Shown here: positions 47,822 through 57,140 of the stretch, one piece after another | How the letters are laid out: every line of letters begins with the position of its first letter | Position numbering within the stretch: the first letter of the stretch is position 1 | From: an uncultured Paracoccaceae bacterium | GTDB lineage: Bacteria > Pseudomonadota > Alphaproteobacteria > Rhodobacterales > Rhodobacteraceae | Assembly (NCBI GenBank): GCA_947503965.1 | Contig: CANNFU010000010.1 | Span: 1-64,000, forward strand | DNA length: 64,000 nucleotides | Reading direction: 5' to 3' | Notes under the pieces: generated by a model | Databases searched by the model: none | What the model was told of the DNA's origin: nothing | What the model saw: the letters and a program-made list of their open reading frames with translations, nothing else | Made by a program: the position numbers and the translations under genes

Positions 47822-49090
47822 ACCGCACTCTAGTAACTAACTGATGGATTGGATGCCCCTCCTGCTGGTTCACAACGGCAACCGTTGCGTCATGATCGGC
47901 GCGGAAACAGGAGGAACGAAAATGACAGACGTACATCTCATCGGGATCGACATTGCCAAGCGCGTGTTTCACGTACACGCGATCAATTACAAGGGCGAAA
48001 CGCTTTGGACGAAGAAACTGAGCCGCCCTCAGTTTGAGCTTTTCATTCGGGAATTTCCGGCGACTAAGATCGCGATGGAAACCTGTGGCGGCGCGCACTA
48101 TTGGGGTCGCGTCGCGCAGGCAGTTGGCCACCAGGTTCGGCTGATCCCGCCTCAGTACGTCAAACCTTATGTGAAACGGCACAAGAGCGACGCCATCGAC
48201 GCCGCGGCCATCGCGGAAGCTGCGACACGCCCGGGCATGTCTTTCGTCGCTGTGAAAACCGAGGCGCAGCAAAGCCGTTCGGCCCGATATCGGACACGAG
48301 ACTTGTTCGTCCGGCAGCGCACGCAGTTGATCAATGCGATGCGTGGGCATCTCTTGGAATTCGGGATCGCGCTTCCGAAGGGGCAAAACAGCGTCTTGCT
48401 GTTCTTGCGAGACGCCAGAAACGCGATTGAGGAAGACGTACCGCCGCTCATGAAGCCCATTGCCGAAACCTATCTCCGGCAGATTCTTTTTCTCACCGAG
48501 CAAATCGAAGACTACGAAAAGGCGCTGCGGAAGGAAGCGAGAGAGAACACTGAGATGAGGCGCATGCAATCAATGCCTGGCATTGGCCCGATCACCGCGC
48601 TCGCTGTTGAAGCATTCAGCCCGCCGATGGAGGACTTCAAGAGAGGTCGAGATTTCGCCGCCTGGCTGGGACTGGCGCCCCGACAGAATTCCACGGGAGG
48701 GAAGCGAAAATACGGACGCATCACAAAGATGGGGCAGAGAGACATCCGCCGCCTACTCATCATCGGGGCCATTTCGCAGATCGCGGCATCGAAGAGAGCG
48801 CCGGATCGGGCCGACCCCTGGTTGCTGGACATGCTCAAACGAAAACCACAGCTGGTGGTCGGTGTCGCACTTGCCAACCGCATGGCGCGGCGGCTATGGG
48901 CAATGTTGAGGTCTGGACGAGATTACGAAATTCAAGGTATGGCCGCTTAAGCCAGCCCTGGGTGACCGCAGGACTGAGAGGACGGAAAGAAGGTTAAGGA
49001 ACACGGATCAACGAGATAGAATTCGGACAGGCAGACTAATTCTCCGGTGCCGGCAAGCCCGCATAACCGATTGACCACCGAATTCGCGTA
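47822..49090 (+). mobile_element. IS110-family insertion sequence
   Basis: A single transposase of the DEDD IS110/IS1111 type is flanked by non-coding sequence. IS110 elements usually lack clear terminal inverted repeats and give no target duplications, so the ends here are approximate. The left flank after the UPF0149 gene and the right flank to about 49.1 kb carry no other gene. Confidence 0.6.
47922..48950 (+). CDS. IS110-family transposase (DEDD)
   Basis: This 342-residue enzyme starts HLIGIDIAKRVFHVHA, with the first catalytic Asp in GIDIAK, then KIAMETCGGAHYWGR (Glu), KSDAIDAAAIAEAA (two Asp) and the C-terminal Transposase_20 domain SMPGIGPITALAV...FAAWLGLAPRQNSTGGK with the serine of IS110 enzymes. 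All expected DEDD residues are visible, so it could be active. GGAGG before ATG 47922 sets the start; the longer frame adds residues outside the family. Confidence 0.92.
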   Translation: MTDVHLIGIDIAKRVFHVHAINYKGETLWTKKLSRPQFELFIREFPATKIAMETCGGAHYWGRVAQAVGHQVRLIPPQYVKPYVKRHKSDAIDAAAIAEAATRPGMSFVAVKTEAQQSRSARYRTRDLFVRQRTQLINAMRGHLLEFGIALPKGQNSVLLFLRDARNAIEEDVPPLMKPIAETYLRQILFLTEQIEDYEKALRKEARENTEMRRMQSMPGIGPITALAVEAFSPPMEDFKRGRDFAAWLGLAPRQNSTGGKRKYGRITKMGQRDIRRLLIIGAISQIAASKRAPDRADPWLLDMLKRKPQLVVGVALANRMARRLWAMLRSGRDYEIQGMAA

Positions 49091-49289
49091 TCTCCATAAC
49101 GGCTCGCAGTCAGTTCAGGCTGCAAATCAGAAGCCGAACACCCGATTGCACCGATCCTGTTGCAAAGCCCAATTCCAGCCACTCAGACACGGGGCATCCA
49201 CACCCGAGAATTATCAGCGCTGACTTCCACTGATGTCCCAAGCATCGCATGCTTAGAGCGCAATAGTGGTTCGGCGGGCAATGCCAACT
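48951..49289. other. IS right flank and spacer
   Basis: This gap contains the 3' end of the IS110 element and spacer before the MOSC gene, which ends at 49290. I see no gene or strong hairpin. Confidence 0.4.
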
Positions 49290-50066
49290 TCAATCAACGA
49301 TGGTCAATTGCTGGCCCGTCTTTAATGTGCCGCCTGTCAGGACTTCGGCATAGACTCCCACGTCCATGTGCCCGAATTCCTTGCGCAGCAGATAGGGCAG
49401 CTTGAGATCGCGTTTGGCGGTGACAGGGTTCACTTCTGTGGCCGCACACCGTTGGGTTCGCTTGATCAGCCGCAAACGTACTTCACCGAAACTGAGCGTT
49501 GCGCCGATGTTCTCCAGTTCCCAACCTGCGGGCAGCCCTGCGATCTCAAGATTTGCACGGAACCGTGCCGGGTCAATATCTCGACCCAGCCGTGCCGCCA
49601 GATCGCTTACTGAATTGAGGTTCAGGATGGACACAGCGTGCATCAGCTGCGGTGACACGACCGACACATCGGTAAACCGATGCGGCGCAGCCGAGACAAA
49701 ATTCGGATCTGACGCATCCTGCAGACACAGGTACCTGGACAACCATGCACCGGCCCTGTCGCGTTCTGCGTCATCGGTCAGGTCGAACGCGTTGGATCCC
49801 TCCGAGTGATCAATCTCGAGCCGCTGCGTTTCGGGGTCGAACAATGTCTTCAAACCTGCGAGCGCTGCTTGGTTGAGAAGCACAACAAAACGGTCCTTCG
49901 GCAGTGGCTTGGGATTGGAAGGATCAAAACCCGAGCCGTGGCGTGCAAATCCAAACATGCGGTCTCCAGGGACGCCCAATCCCGGCGTCAACATCACACG
50001 CGTGAGCTGTTCGGCTGACAGGCCTTTGATCGGAAAGCGCTGAATACGCTGCAAGGTAATGGTCAT
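49290..50066 (-). CDS. MOSC domain-containing protein
   Basis: The 258-residue product starts TITLQRIQRFPIKGLSAEQL, has GDRMFGFARHG as the MOSC_N boundary and a C-terminal MOSC domain with ARFRANLEIAGLPAGWELENIG and RTQRCAATEVNP, where the conserved Cys lies. MOSC proteins handle molybdenum cofactor or its sulfur. The start at 50066 overlaps the amidase end. It is the last gene of the three-gene run that begins with nitronate monooxygenase. Confidence 0.85.
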   Translation of the reverse strand: MTITLQRIQRFPIKGLSAEQLTRVMLTPGLGVPGDRMFGFARHGSGFDPSNPKPLPKDRFVVLLNQAALAGLKTLFDPETQRLEIDHSEGSNAFDLTDDAERDRAGAWLSRYLCLQDASDPNFVSAAPHRFTDVSVVSPQLMHAVSILNLNSVSDLAARLGRDIDPARFRANLEIAGLPAGWELENIGATLSFGEVRLRLIKRTQRCAATEVNPVTAKRDLKLPYLLRKEFGHMDVGVYAEVLTGGTLKTGQQLTIVD

Positions 50067-50067
50067 T

Positions 50068-51345
50068 TCACGGCCCGGTTCCGAGCAGGTCTTCCAGCCG
50101 CGCGGCAACTGCGAGCAGGTCAAGATCGCCGCCGTGCCGGCCAATCACCTCCAGCCCGATTGGCAATCCGTTGAGTTGCCCGGCGGGCACCGAAATCGAC
50201 GGATTGCCGGTGATCGACGCAACCAATGCGCGCCGGGTCATCGCGGTGAACAGTTCCACCGTCTCACCATTGATGACGCAAGTATCCGTCTCTCCGATTT
50301 TAGGTGCCGTTGTGGCAAGCGTCGGCATGACAAGGCCGTCCAACCCCTCCAGCAGACCGGCCACACGACCCCGAATTGCGTCGCGCTTCGGCCCGACCAT
50401 CTGGGCATAGTCATCGTCTGACGGGGCACCCCCATCGACGATCATCTGGAAGACGCCGGCAACGTCGGGGCTGGCGATCTGAGCCGGGAAATCCGCCAGG
50501 GTCTGATCTCTTTGAGCAAGGAGCTGAGTCCAAAATTTCCTGGTTTCGTAAAGAACGATGCCCAAAGCGATCTCGTCGCATTGGCCCAGCAACTCAGGCG
50601 CGCTCAGCGGAACCAGTGTCACACCATGGTCAGCAAGAGCGTCCAGCCGCGCGCGGCATGCACGCGCCATCGGTTCGTCGACGCCTGACCACAACGCATC
50701 CTCCACCACGCCAAGGCGCAGGTTCTGCATTTCGGCCAGGGGTACCGGTGCCTCAGCCGCCAGCACCGCATCCAATTGCGCAATCCCTGCCACATCCCGC
50801 GCCATAGGTGTAACGGTGTCAAAGCTGGTGGAGAGGGTTAGCACGCCATCACCGGGATAGCGTCCATGAGTGGGACGAAATCCGACGCAACCGCACATTG
50901 CCGCAGGCAGTCGCCCTGATCCGCCCGTGTCGGACGCAAGGCCCATAGGCACCGCACCGCCCGCGACCGCCGCCGCCGTGCCGCCGGAGGATCCCCCCGC
51001 CATATGTGCCGGATTGGCAGGATTGCCGACCGGGCCATGGTGCACATTGTGGCTGGTGATGCCAAAGGCAAGCTCGTGCAAATTGGCCTGACCCACGATC
51101 ACCGCGCCCGCCTCAAGCAGACGCACAACGGTTGGTGCAGAGCGGTGGGCGATATGGTCGTCAAGTGCGGGCGAGGCACCGCACTGCGGTAGGCCGTCGA
51201 TGGCGATGTTCGCCTTGACCACCACCGGAACACCGGTCAACGGGCCGTCACAGTCCGCGCTCCGCCTGAGCGGGTCGCGAACCAATGGGTTCAAATCCGC
51301 CATCGCATGCAGCGCTGCTATGGCCTCGTCTATATCGCCGGACAA
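50068..51345 (-). CDS. Amidase-signature family hydrolase
   Basis: This product of about 425 residues carries the amidase signature: catalytic Lys in GVPVVVKANIAIDG (about 44), GGSSGGTAAAVAGG with the cis-Ser, and SDTGGSGRLPAA with the nucleophile Ser. The usual SIR is SGR here. It hydrolyses an amide, or serves in a GatA-like role, but no GatB/C genes are near. TTG 51345, seven bases after GGAG within the end of the preceding gene, is preferred; a start at 51405 would lie deep inside that gene. Cotranscribed with nitronate monooxygenase. Confidence 0.82.
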   Translation of the reverse strand: MSGDIDEAIAALHAMADLNPLVRDPLRRSADCDGPLTGVPVVVKANIAIDGLPQCGASPALDDHIAHRSAPTVVRLLEAGAVIVGQANLHELAFGITSHNVHHGPVGNPANPAHMAGGSSGGTAAAVAGGAVPMGLASDTGGSGRLPAAMCGCVGFRPTHGRYPGDGVLTLSTSFDTVTPMARDVAGIAQLDAVLAAEAPVPLAEMQNLRLGVVEDALWSGVDEPMARACRARLDALADHGVTLVPLSAPELLGQCDEIALGIVLYETRKFWTQLLAQRDQTLADFPAQIASPDVAGVFQMIVDGGAPSDDDYAQMVGPKRDAIRGRVAGLLEGLDGLVMPTLATTAPKIGETDTCVINGETVELFTAMTRRALVASITGNPSISVPAGQLNGLPIGLEVIGRHGGDLDLLAVAARLEDLLGTGP

Positions 51346-51349
51346 AGAA

Positions 51350-52384
51350 CTACTCCGCTGCTGATCGGTGGATTCCGCCCATGGTGCCGAGCAGATCGCT
51401 TGCACCTTGCATCATCTCTTTGACGATTTCTGCTGCGGGCTGAATATCCTTGACCAAGCCGACACCCTGCCCCGCGAGCCACGCCATTTCCTCAAAATCG
51501 CCCGTTGTGTCGGCAGTGGGCAGGATCACGTCAAACCGACGCTTTGTATGAGGCTGGCCCAGAAAAACCGTCTCTCCAATCACAGGTTCGTTGTCGCGTT
51601 CCATCGGGACGTCCTCCAGACGGCCTTCGAACTCCTCCGTGACGCGCACCTTGAGCAAGCGCATTGGGTTGAAGTCTGGCATCTCGGGTCCAAAGACTGC
51701 GGAGCGCGTCGTGTCCGCGCCCTGCGCGGCCACCAGCCGCCTGTGGTGTTCGGGGTGCACGTTTGCCTCGGTACTGGCGACAAGGCGGGTGCCGACCCAG
51801 ACACCATCCGCGCCAAGAACCATCGCTGCAGCCGCTGAGCGTGCGTCGGAGATGCCGCCAGACGCCAGCACCATGGCGCGTTCCCCCACTGCATCGACCA
51901 TCGCGGGAACCAATGCCATCGATCCCATGCCACCGTAGTTGTGACCGCCTGCTTCCCAGCCTTGAGCGACAATGACATCGGCACCATAGTCGACGGCCTG
52001 AAGGCCATCTTCGACGCTGCCCACCTGAACCCAGATCGAGCACCCGGCCTCCTTGAGCATCGCGATGTGCTCAGCCGACGGGTGGCCCCAGTGAAACGAG
52101 ACGACTGGCACCTTTTCCTCGGCTGCGACTCGTATTGGTTCGTCGTTTCCAAAGCAGGTGATGAAGTTGATATTGAACGGCGCGTCCGTCGCCGCGCGGA
52201 TCGTTCCGATCATCTCACGCAGGACTTCGCCGGGCGTGAAACCGACCCCGATCGATCCGATGCCACCACCTTTGCAGACGGAGATTGCCAGTTCTGGCAT
52301 TTCCCCCGCAAAGGCCATCCCAGCCTGTGCCAATGGAAACTGCGTGCCGAAACGTTCTGTGAACCGTGTTGAAATTCCTGACAT
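51350..52384 (-). CDS. Nitronate monooxygenase (2-nitropropane dioxygenase type)
   Basis: This 344-residue flavoenzyme fits the NMO TIM-barrel family: RFGTQFPLAQAGMAFAGE at the start, GGGIGSIGVGF, a SFHWGHPS strand with His, VAQGWEAGGHNYGG with the FMN phosphate-binding loop, and ASGGISDARSAAAAMVLGADGVWVGTR. It would oxidise alkyl nitronates. GGGAG precedes the ATG. First of three coupled genes (NMO, amidase, MOSC). Confidence 0.88.
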   Translation of the reverse strand: MSGISTRFTERFGTQFPLAQAGMAFAGEMPELAISVCKGGGIGSIGVGFTPGEVLREMIGTIRAATDAPFNINFITCFGNDEPIRVAAEEKVPVVSFHWGHPSAEHIAMLKEAGCSIWVQVGSVEDGLQAVDYGADVIVAQGWEAGGHNYGGMGSMALVPAMVDAVGERAMVLASGGISDARSAAAAMVLGADGVWVGTRLVASTEANVHPEHHRRLVAAQGADTTRSAVFGPEMPDFNPMRLLKVRVTEEFEGRLEDVPMERDNEPVIGETVFLGQPHTKRRFDVILPTADTTGDFEEMAWLAGQGVGLVKDIQPAAEIVKEMMQGASDLLGTMGGIHRSAAE

Positions 52385-52477
52385 TCTTTCTCACTCCCCT
52401 TTGATCCCGCGCGCAAGCGGCTACAGCGAGGCTAGCGGCCCAGCCCGGTTTCCGAGTAGGACGCCCGCGCAAAGATT

Positions 52478-53419
52478 CTAGGACAAATGCGCAATCGCCA
52501 GACTTTCATGCGCACTGCGGTATTCCCGAGGCGAGACACCGAATCTGCGCCTGAACCGACGTGTGAAATAGGATGGATCGCCGAACCCGACCTGCCATGC
52601 AATGTCCGAAATGGCTAGGGCTTCGTCGGTGTTTGAGGTCAAACACTTAAGCGCAGCATTCATCCGAACCTCATTGATGTACTCTGACACTGTCGTGCCG
52701 GTGGGCTCAAACAACTGGTGGACGCGCCGTACCGACATACGGAAATGCGCGGCCAACCGCCCCGCCCGCAAATCAGGCTGCGCGTAATGACGGTCGATGT
52801 AGCTTTGCAGCATCTCGACGCTCGTGCGTCTTTCGGGTGTGCAATCGTCCATCCCGATCAAAAGGCCCAGGCTGTGCCGGAACTGCTGTGCCAGTGTCGC
52901 CCTGCGATGGGACTGCGACGCATCTGATTGCAGCAGCAGGTTCCCCAACCCCCAGAAAAGATGCGACAATTCGCGCCCTGCTGACGTCTGGCTCAGGGCG
53001 TAGTGGCGCTCAACACCTTTTCCAATCCAGTCCGTTGGCACAGCCACAGAGATAAGCTGAAACGGCAGATCCTGCCGGATCGCGTAGGGCTCCCGCGTGT
53101 CAACGATGGAGACATCCATCGGGACCGCTTCAAACTCGCTGCCTTGAGAAACCAGACTGCGGCCCCGGCTGAGGATGTTCACAAATTTGATATCCGCTGA
53201 GCGGTGTCGGATGTGGTGCCGCAAGCGCCGTATCTCATGGCCGTTCGATGTCACCAGAGAGACGTTCATCTCCGGGGTCGACACCTGCCGGATCTGGCCG
53301 AAAAAACCATCACGCGAGGTTGCCACCGGCTCAAGCTGAACGAAGGCTTCCGAAAGGCCGTCCGCCCATTTCGTGAGGCCTGCATGGGTATCGTTCGAGG
53401 TGACTTGCCATGTCTTCAT
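52478..53419 (-). CDS. AraC-family transcriptional regulator
   Basis: The 313-residue product begins MKTWQVTSNDTHAGL, has a cupin-like ligand domain of the AraC-binding-like type and a C-terminal AraC HTH: SYIDRHYAQPDLRAGRLAAHFRMS-x-R-x-VHQLFE with second helix DIAWQVGFGDPSYFTRRFRRRFGVSPREYR. It probably controls the neighbouring NMO operon, transcribed in the same direction 94 bases downstream. A longer start at 53485 is possible but has no better site. Confidence 0.85.
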   Translation of the reverse strand: MKTWQVTSNDTHAGLTKWADGLSEAFVQLEPVATSRDGFFGQIRQVSTPEMNVSLVTSNGHEIRRLRHHIRHRSADIKFVNILSRGRSLVSQGSEFEAVPMDVSIVDTREPYAIRQDLPFQLISVAVPTDWIGKGVERHYALSQTSAGRELSHLFWGLGNLLLQSDASQSHRRATLAQQFRHSLGLLIGMDDCTPERRTSVEMLQSYIDRHYAQPDLRAGRLAAHFRMSVRRVHQLFEPTGTTVSEYINEVRMNAALKCLTSNTDEALAISDIAWQVGFGDPSYFTRRFRRRFGVSPREYRSAHESLAIAHLS

Positions 53420-53455
53420 CTGCACGACTTTATCACACTGGAAAGATGCGATGAA

Positions 53456-53510
53456 GCTTTTGGGCAATGGGTGCCCTGCCATCAAGGCACGTCACCCATT
53501 GCCCAAAAGC
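53456..53510. repeat. 18-bp perfect inverted repeat (hairpin)
   Basis: GCTTTTGGGCAATGGGTG (53456-53473) pairs perfectly with 53493-53510 across a 19-base loop. It lies between the SDR gene end (53523) and the AraC start (53419), both on the minus strand. It resembles a strong terminator of the SDR transcript, though without a clean T-tract, or a bidirectional barrier. Confidence 0.75.
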
Positions 53511-53522
53511 ACACCCCATCAC

Positions 53523-54254
53523 TTACCCGGCGATCAGATGACCTCCGTCGACATCCAACACGTGGCCGGTAGTGAACCGGTTTGTGCTGAGGTAGATCGC
53601 GGCCTCGGCGATGTCGGCTGCGTCGGCCACGCGCTTGACCGGCAGGCCAGCGGCGACGGATTTGAACATCGCGTCTCTCTGATCGTCAGGCATTTTCGCA
53701 TAGGCGTCGGTCTTGGCCATGCCGGGTGACACCGTATTGACCCGCAGCCGTGGTCCCAGCTCAAGCGCGAGCGCGCGGCTCAGACCTTCGACGGCTGCAT
53801 TCACCGCAGTCAGTCCCGCGCCGTTGCGGCCCGGTCTGCGGCTCAATACGCCCGAGAAGAAGGTGATCGCCCCCCCGTCGCGCAACTTTGGCAAGGCCTC
53901 GCGCGCCAGCATGAAGGGACCCATGAACTTCGAGGCGAACATTCTTTCAATATCGGCAGTCTGAGCCGTCTCAAAAGGACCATGAACCGCATTCGAGGCC
54001 GAGATGACCAAAGCATCAATCGATGCGTCTGGTTTGGACGCGAAGAAGGCCCGGACTGCTGACTCGTCGGTCATATCCAGTGGTGTTGTCACAAGCCGAT
54101 CCGACCCCAGCTTTTGCGCCGCCGCCTTCAGCTTGTCCGCACTGCGGCCGATGATTTCGACCCCTGCATCCCGCGCCAACGCCAGTTGTGCGGTTGCAAG
54201 GCCAATGCCGGAAGACCCGCCAACGATCAGATAGTTTTTTCCTGTAAGTTCCAC
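53523..54254 (-). CDS. SDR-family protein lacking the YxxxK pair
   Basis: This 243-residue Rossmann protein has YLIVGGSSGIGLATAQ (cofactor site), a DMTDES motif, and VNTVSPGMAKT near the C-terminus, so it is a classical-size SDR. But the position of the catalytic Tyr-x-x-x-Lys reads GAGLTAVNAAVEGLSRALA with neither Tyr nor Lys. Such variants form a known sub-group of SDR-like proteins with unclear activity. It may act as a regulator or use a different mechanism. It lies 11 bases after the F420-type gene stop. Confidence 0.8.
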   Translation of the reverse strand: MELTGKNYLIVGGSSGIGLATAQLALARDAGVEIIGRSADKLKAAAQKLGSDRLVTTPLDMTDESAVRAFFASKPDASIDALVISASNAVHGPFETAQTADIERMFASKFMGPFMLAREALPKLRDGGAITFFSGVLSRRPGRNGAGLTAVNAAVEGLSRALALELGPRLRVNTVSPGMAKTDAYAKMPDDQRDAMFKSVAAGLPVKRVADAADIAEAAIYLSTNRFTTGHVLDVDGGHLIAG

Positions 54255-54265
54255 GTCTCTACTCC

Positions 54266-54907
54266 TTAAATCGGTTTGTCTGCCGGATTGATCAGGTTCA
54301 TCACTGTCATTGCATCTGCGCCGGACAAAAGCTGTTTGATGACAACAGCAGCAATGGCTTCCAGCTGATAAGCATACTCATTGCCCCCAATCAAAAACGG
54401 TTGCACACCGGTGTCGGCCACAAGGGCTGCCGTCACCTCCGCCGCACCTTCGTCTGCGGAGAACGCGACAACCAGTGGTCGCCCATCCCACGTCATGTCT
54501 TCACGGCTCCAGACCCGGGCCTGCGACATGTTGAAAGCCTTGGACACATGCGCGTCCGGCAGGGCATCCGCGATAGCCTGCGTCAAGGAGCGCCCGTCGG
54601 TGCGGGTCGTGAGGAAGGTTTCGAGCGAGATCGGGTTGTTGATATCGACGACCACCTTCCCGGCAAATGCCGTGGCACCGCCTGCCTGTTTAATAACGTC
54701 AAAGACAGCCGCGTTATGTGTGGCAAGCACGATAACATCCCCAAATGCAGCGGCTTCTTCCGCCGATCCCGACCCGCCCCCGTGTTTCGATGCCAGTGTC
54801 GCCGCCTTGTCCGCCGACCTGCCCCCAAAGAACAGATCGTGTTTCCGGGACCATTTGCTTGCCAAGGCATCCGCCATGTTGCCGTAGCCTAAGAATGCAA
54901 TCTTCAT
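54266..54907 (-). CDS. NADP/F420-type oxidoreductase-like protein
   Basis: The 213-residue product starts MKIAFLGYGNMADALASKW, a G-x-G-x-x-A/G dinucleotide site, and has VVDINNPISLETF and a VSKAFNM motif, matching the small NADP-dependent F420 oxidoreductase-like family often annotated NADPH-dependent F420 reductase. Rhodobacterales generally lack F420, so another NAD(P)-linked substrate is likely. GGAAGG precedes ATG 54907. It is divergent from a LysR gene. Confidence 0.8.
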   Translation of the reverse strand: MKIAFLGYGNMADALASKWSRKHDLFFGGRSADKAATLASKHGGGSGSAEEAAAFGDVIVLATHNAAVFDVIKQAGGATAFAGKVVVDINNPISLETFLTTRTDGRSLTQAIADALPDAHVSKAFNMSQARVWSREDMTWDGRPLVVAFSADEGAAEVTAALVADTGVQPFLIGGNEYAYQLEAIAAVVIKQLLSGADAMTVMNLINPADKPI

Positions 54908-55001
54908 TGCTGCCTTCCTTTCAAACGTTCGCTTCGTTGAGTGTAATATGGATGCGGCAAGAGCATTGTTGAAATTGAATATTTGTATATGCTTCATTGA
55001 T

Positions 55002-55931
55002 ATGAAGAATGTTGATGCGCTCGATCTGAACCTGCTCAAGGCGTTTTCGGCCCTCTACGCGCAGCGCAATGTCACGCGGGCGGCAGCGACGATCGGATTG
55101 GCGCAACCGTCGATGAGCAACGCACTGGCCCGACTGCGGGGTGCGCTGGATGACGCCTTGTTCGTAAAAACCCCCCAAGGAATGGTCCCGACCGCACGGG
55201 CAGACGCGCTTGCCCCTAAGGTGAATGCGGCCCTCGGGCTGATTTCGGAGGCGTTTGAGACGCAAGAGGCCTTTGAGCCGGAGACGGCGAAATCAACTAT
55301 CAGAATATCGACCCCGGACAATCTCGTTATGCGCGTCGCGCCTGCGCTGGCCGCGCATCTGGCGGTGGTGGCACCGATGTTTGATCTACAGTTTGCCAAC
55401 TTTCAGAAGGACACGGTCTTTGGCGCACTTGACCGGGGAGAGGTTGATATTGCCATTGCACGCTTTGTCGATATTCCGGCCCGTTATTATCAGCGCGACT
55501 GGCTGCACGATTCATTTGTCGTCATTGCGCGCAAAGGGCAGTTCAACGACGACCACCCGCTTACACTGGATCGCTATTGCACCGCGAACCATGTACTCGT
55601 GTCGTTTCGCCCGGATGGGCGTGGCGCGATTGATGACATATTGCAGAAGACGGGTCGCACGCGCCGCGTTGCGCTTGTGGTGTCGCAATTTGCGGTCGTG
55701 CCTGACATCGTCGCCCGCACAGGTTATGTCGCGACAATCCCGAAAAGCGTTGCTGATGGCCTGGCGAAACGGGCTGGATGTGACATCCACACCCTTCCCA
55801 TTCCGCAGGAAAACTGGACCAACCAGGCCATCTGGAGCGCGCAGGCCAATGCGGACCCGGCAAAGCGCTTTGCAGTGGAAGCGATGCTTGGTCTGGCCGG
55901 GGGCGACATGTCCGGAACGGAAAATCACTAG
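55002..55931 (+). CDS. LysR-family transcriptional regulator
   Basis: The 309-residue product has an N-terminal winged HTH (LDLNLLKAFSALYAQRNVTRAAATIGLAQPSMSNALARLRGALDD) and an effector domain of two lobes. It is divergent from the F420-type/SDR pair with about 95 bases between starts, so it probably controls them. ATG 55002 is chosen to place the HTH near the N-terminus. Confidence 0.85.
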   Translation: MKNVDALDLNLLKAFSALYAQRNVTRAAATIGLAQPSMSNALARLRGALDDALFVKTPQGMVPTARADALAPKVNAALGLISEAFETQEAFEPETAKSTIRISTPDNLVMRVAPALAAHLAVVAPMFDLQFANFQKDTVFGALDRGEVDIAIARFVDIPARYYQRDWLHDSFVVIARKGQFNDDHPLTLDRYCTANHVLVSFRPDGRGAIDDILQKTGRTRRVALVVSQFAVVPDIVARTGYVATIPKSVADGLAKRAGCDIHTLPIPQENWTNQAIWSAQANADPAKRFAVEAMLGLAGGDMSGTENH

Positions 55932-55986
55932 CCGCTCCGGAATGCCTCGCCCATTCTGGTCAAACTCTCATGTCCATCCCGACATC

Positions 55987-56955
55987 TCAGCGCATCAGGT
56001 CCCTGGCGGTTGCAACGATGCGGTCCTCGCTCGGCAGGTACTCTCTTTCCAGTTCCTACGCGAAAGGTGTCGGTATGTAGGGCGGTGCCAGACGCCTGAT
56101 CGGCGCTTTCAGATCCCCGAACGCCTGTTCGGCCACAAGGGCCGCCACGTCGTTGGACGAGCTACCGCGCCCGATGGCTTCGGAAAGCGCGAGCGCGCGC
56201 CCGGTCTTGTGGGCCGAAGTCAGGATCGTTTACTTGTCCAGTGGAGAAATCGTGCGCAGATCGAAAACCTCGGCCGCAATGCCGTTGTCTGTCAGAATCT
56301 TAGCCGCCGCCAACGCCCGCTTCGTCATTAAGGCCGAAGCAAAGCTACTAAGATCTGTACCCGCGCGCGCGATCTTGGCCCTGCCAAGCGCAACCGGCAC
56401 GTCGTCGGCAACCTCGGCCTTGCCCGCATGGTCCAGCGCCATGTGTTCCAGAAAAAGAACCGGGTTGTCTTCCCGGATCGCCGCGCGCATCAGTGTGTAT
56501 GCATCCGACGGATTGGAGGGTGCCACGATCTTGACCCCCGGCATGTTCATCAGCCAGCTGTGGTGGTCATAGGCATGGCCATGAAACAGCCCCACACCGA
56601 ATTTGGCGCGAACCACCAGCGGCACCCGCTGCGTGCCGCCCGAGTAATAGTGCATGGCCCCGGCATCCAAAAACTGCTGCATGACCAGCGCCAGGAACTC
56701 TAGGAACATTTGATTGACCACGGGCCGCTTGCCGTACATTGCGGCACCGACACCCACCCCGACAAAGATACCTCCTGAAATCGGCGTGTCGATCACCCGG
56801 CCCTCGGCGCCAAACTCCTCGAACAATCCGGCGTTCGACCTGAGAGGCCCGCCAAAGCGTCCGATATCCCCGCCCATCAAGAAGGCATCACGGTCCGCGC
56901 GCATTTCGTCGGCGATGGCGGCAACCGTGGCCTGTTGAAATTTCATCCGTGTCAT
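55987..56955 (-). pseudogene. 2-oxoacid dehydrogenase E1 beta subunit, two in-frame stops
   Basis: Residues ALADEMRADRDAFLMGGDIGRFGG, a VIDTPISGG loop, VPLVVRAKFG and PNVKIVAPSNPSDAY are the thiamine-dependent E1 beta pattern. The frame continues past TAA (56230-56232) as TILTSAHKTGRALALSEA, then TAG (56056-56058), then ELEREYLPSEDRI, ending TGA at 55987. All three stops are in one phase, so two single-base nonsense mutations ended the gene. The region beyond the first stop is still recognisable, so decay is recent. Confidence 0.85.
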
Positions 56956-57140
56956 GGTCGTGCCTCCGCGTAAACATCATCGGCCGCAAGCAGGGCCGCG
57001 TCTGGCACCGGGTCCTCAAGCGCCGCATTGAATGCTGAACCCACCTCCTCCATCAGGGCCGCATCCATGCGATCGAGGTCTTCTTGAGTCTGGATGCCTA
57101 CCGCGATTAGGTGGGCGCGGAATTTTGTAAACTGCATCAT
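56952..57140 (-). pseudogene. 3' fragment of an E1 alpha subunit gene
   Basis: The 62-residue frame begins at ATG 57140 and reads FTKFRAHLIAVGIQTQEDLDRMDAALMEEVGSAFNAALEDPVPDAALL..., the C-terminal tail of a 2-oxoacid dehydrogenase E1 alpha subunit. The remaining 80% is missing. Its end overlaps the beta gene start, so it is the broken first gene of an alpha-beta operon. Confidence 0.7.

Noticed and set aside
47844..47921. N-terminal extension of the IS110 transposase
   Set aside because: It lies before the GGAGG ribosome site and adds residues not found in the family.
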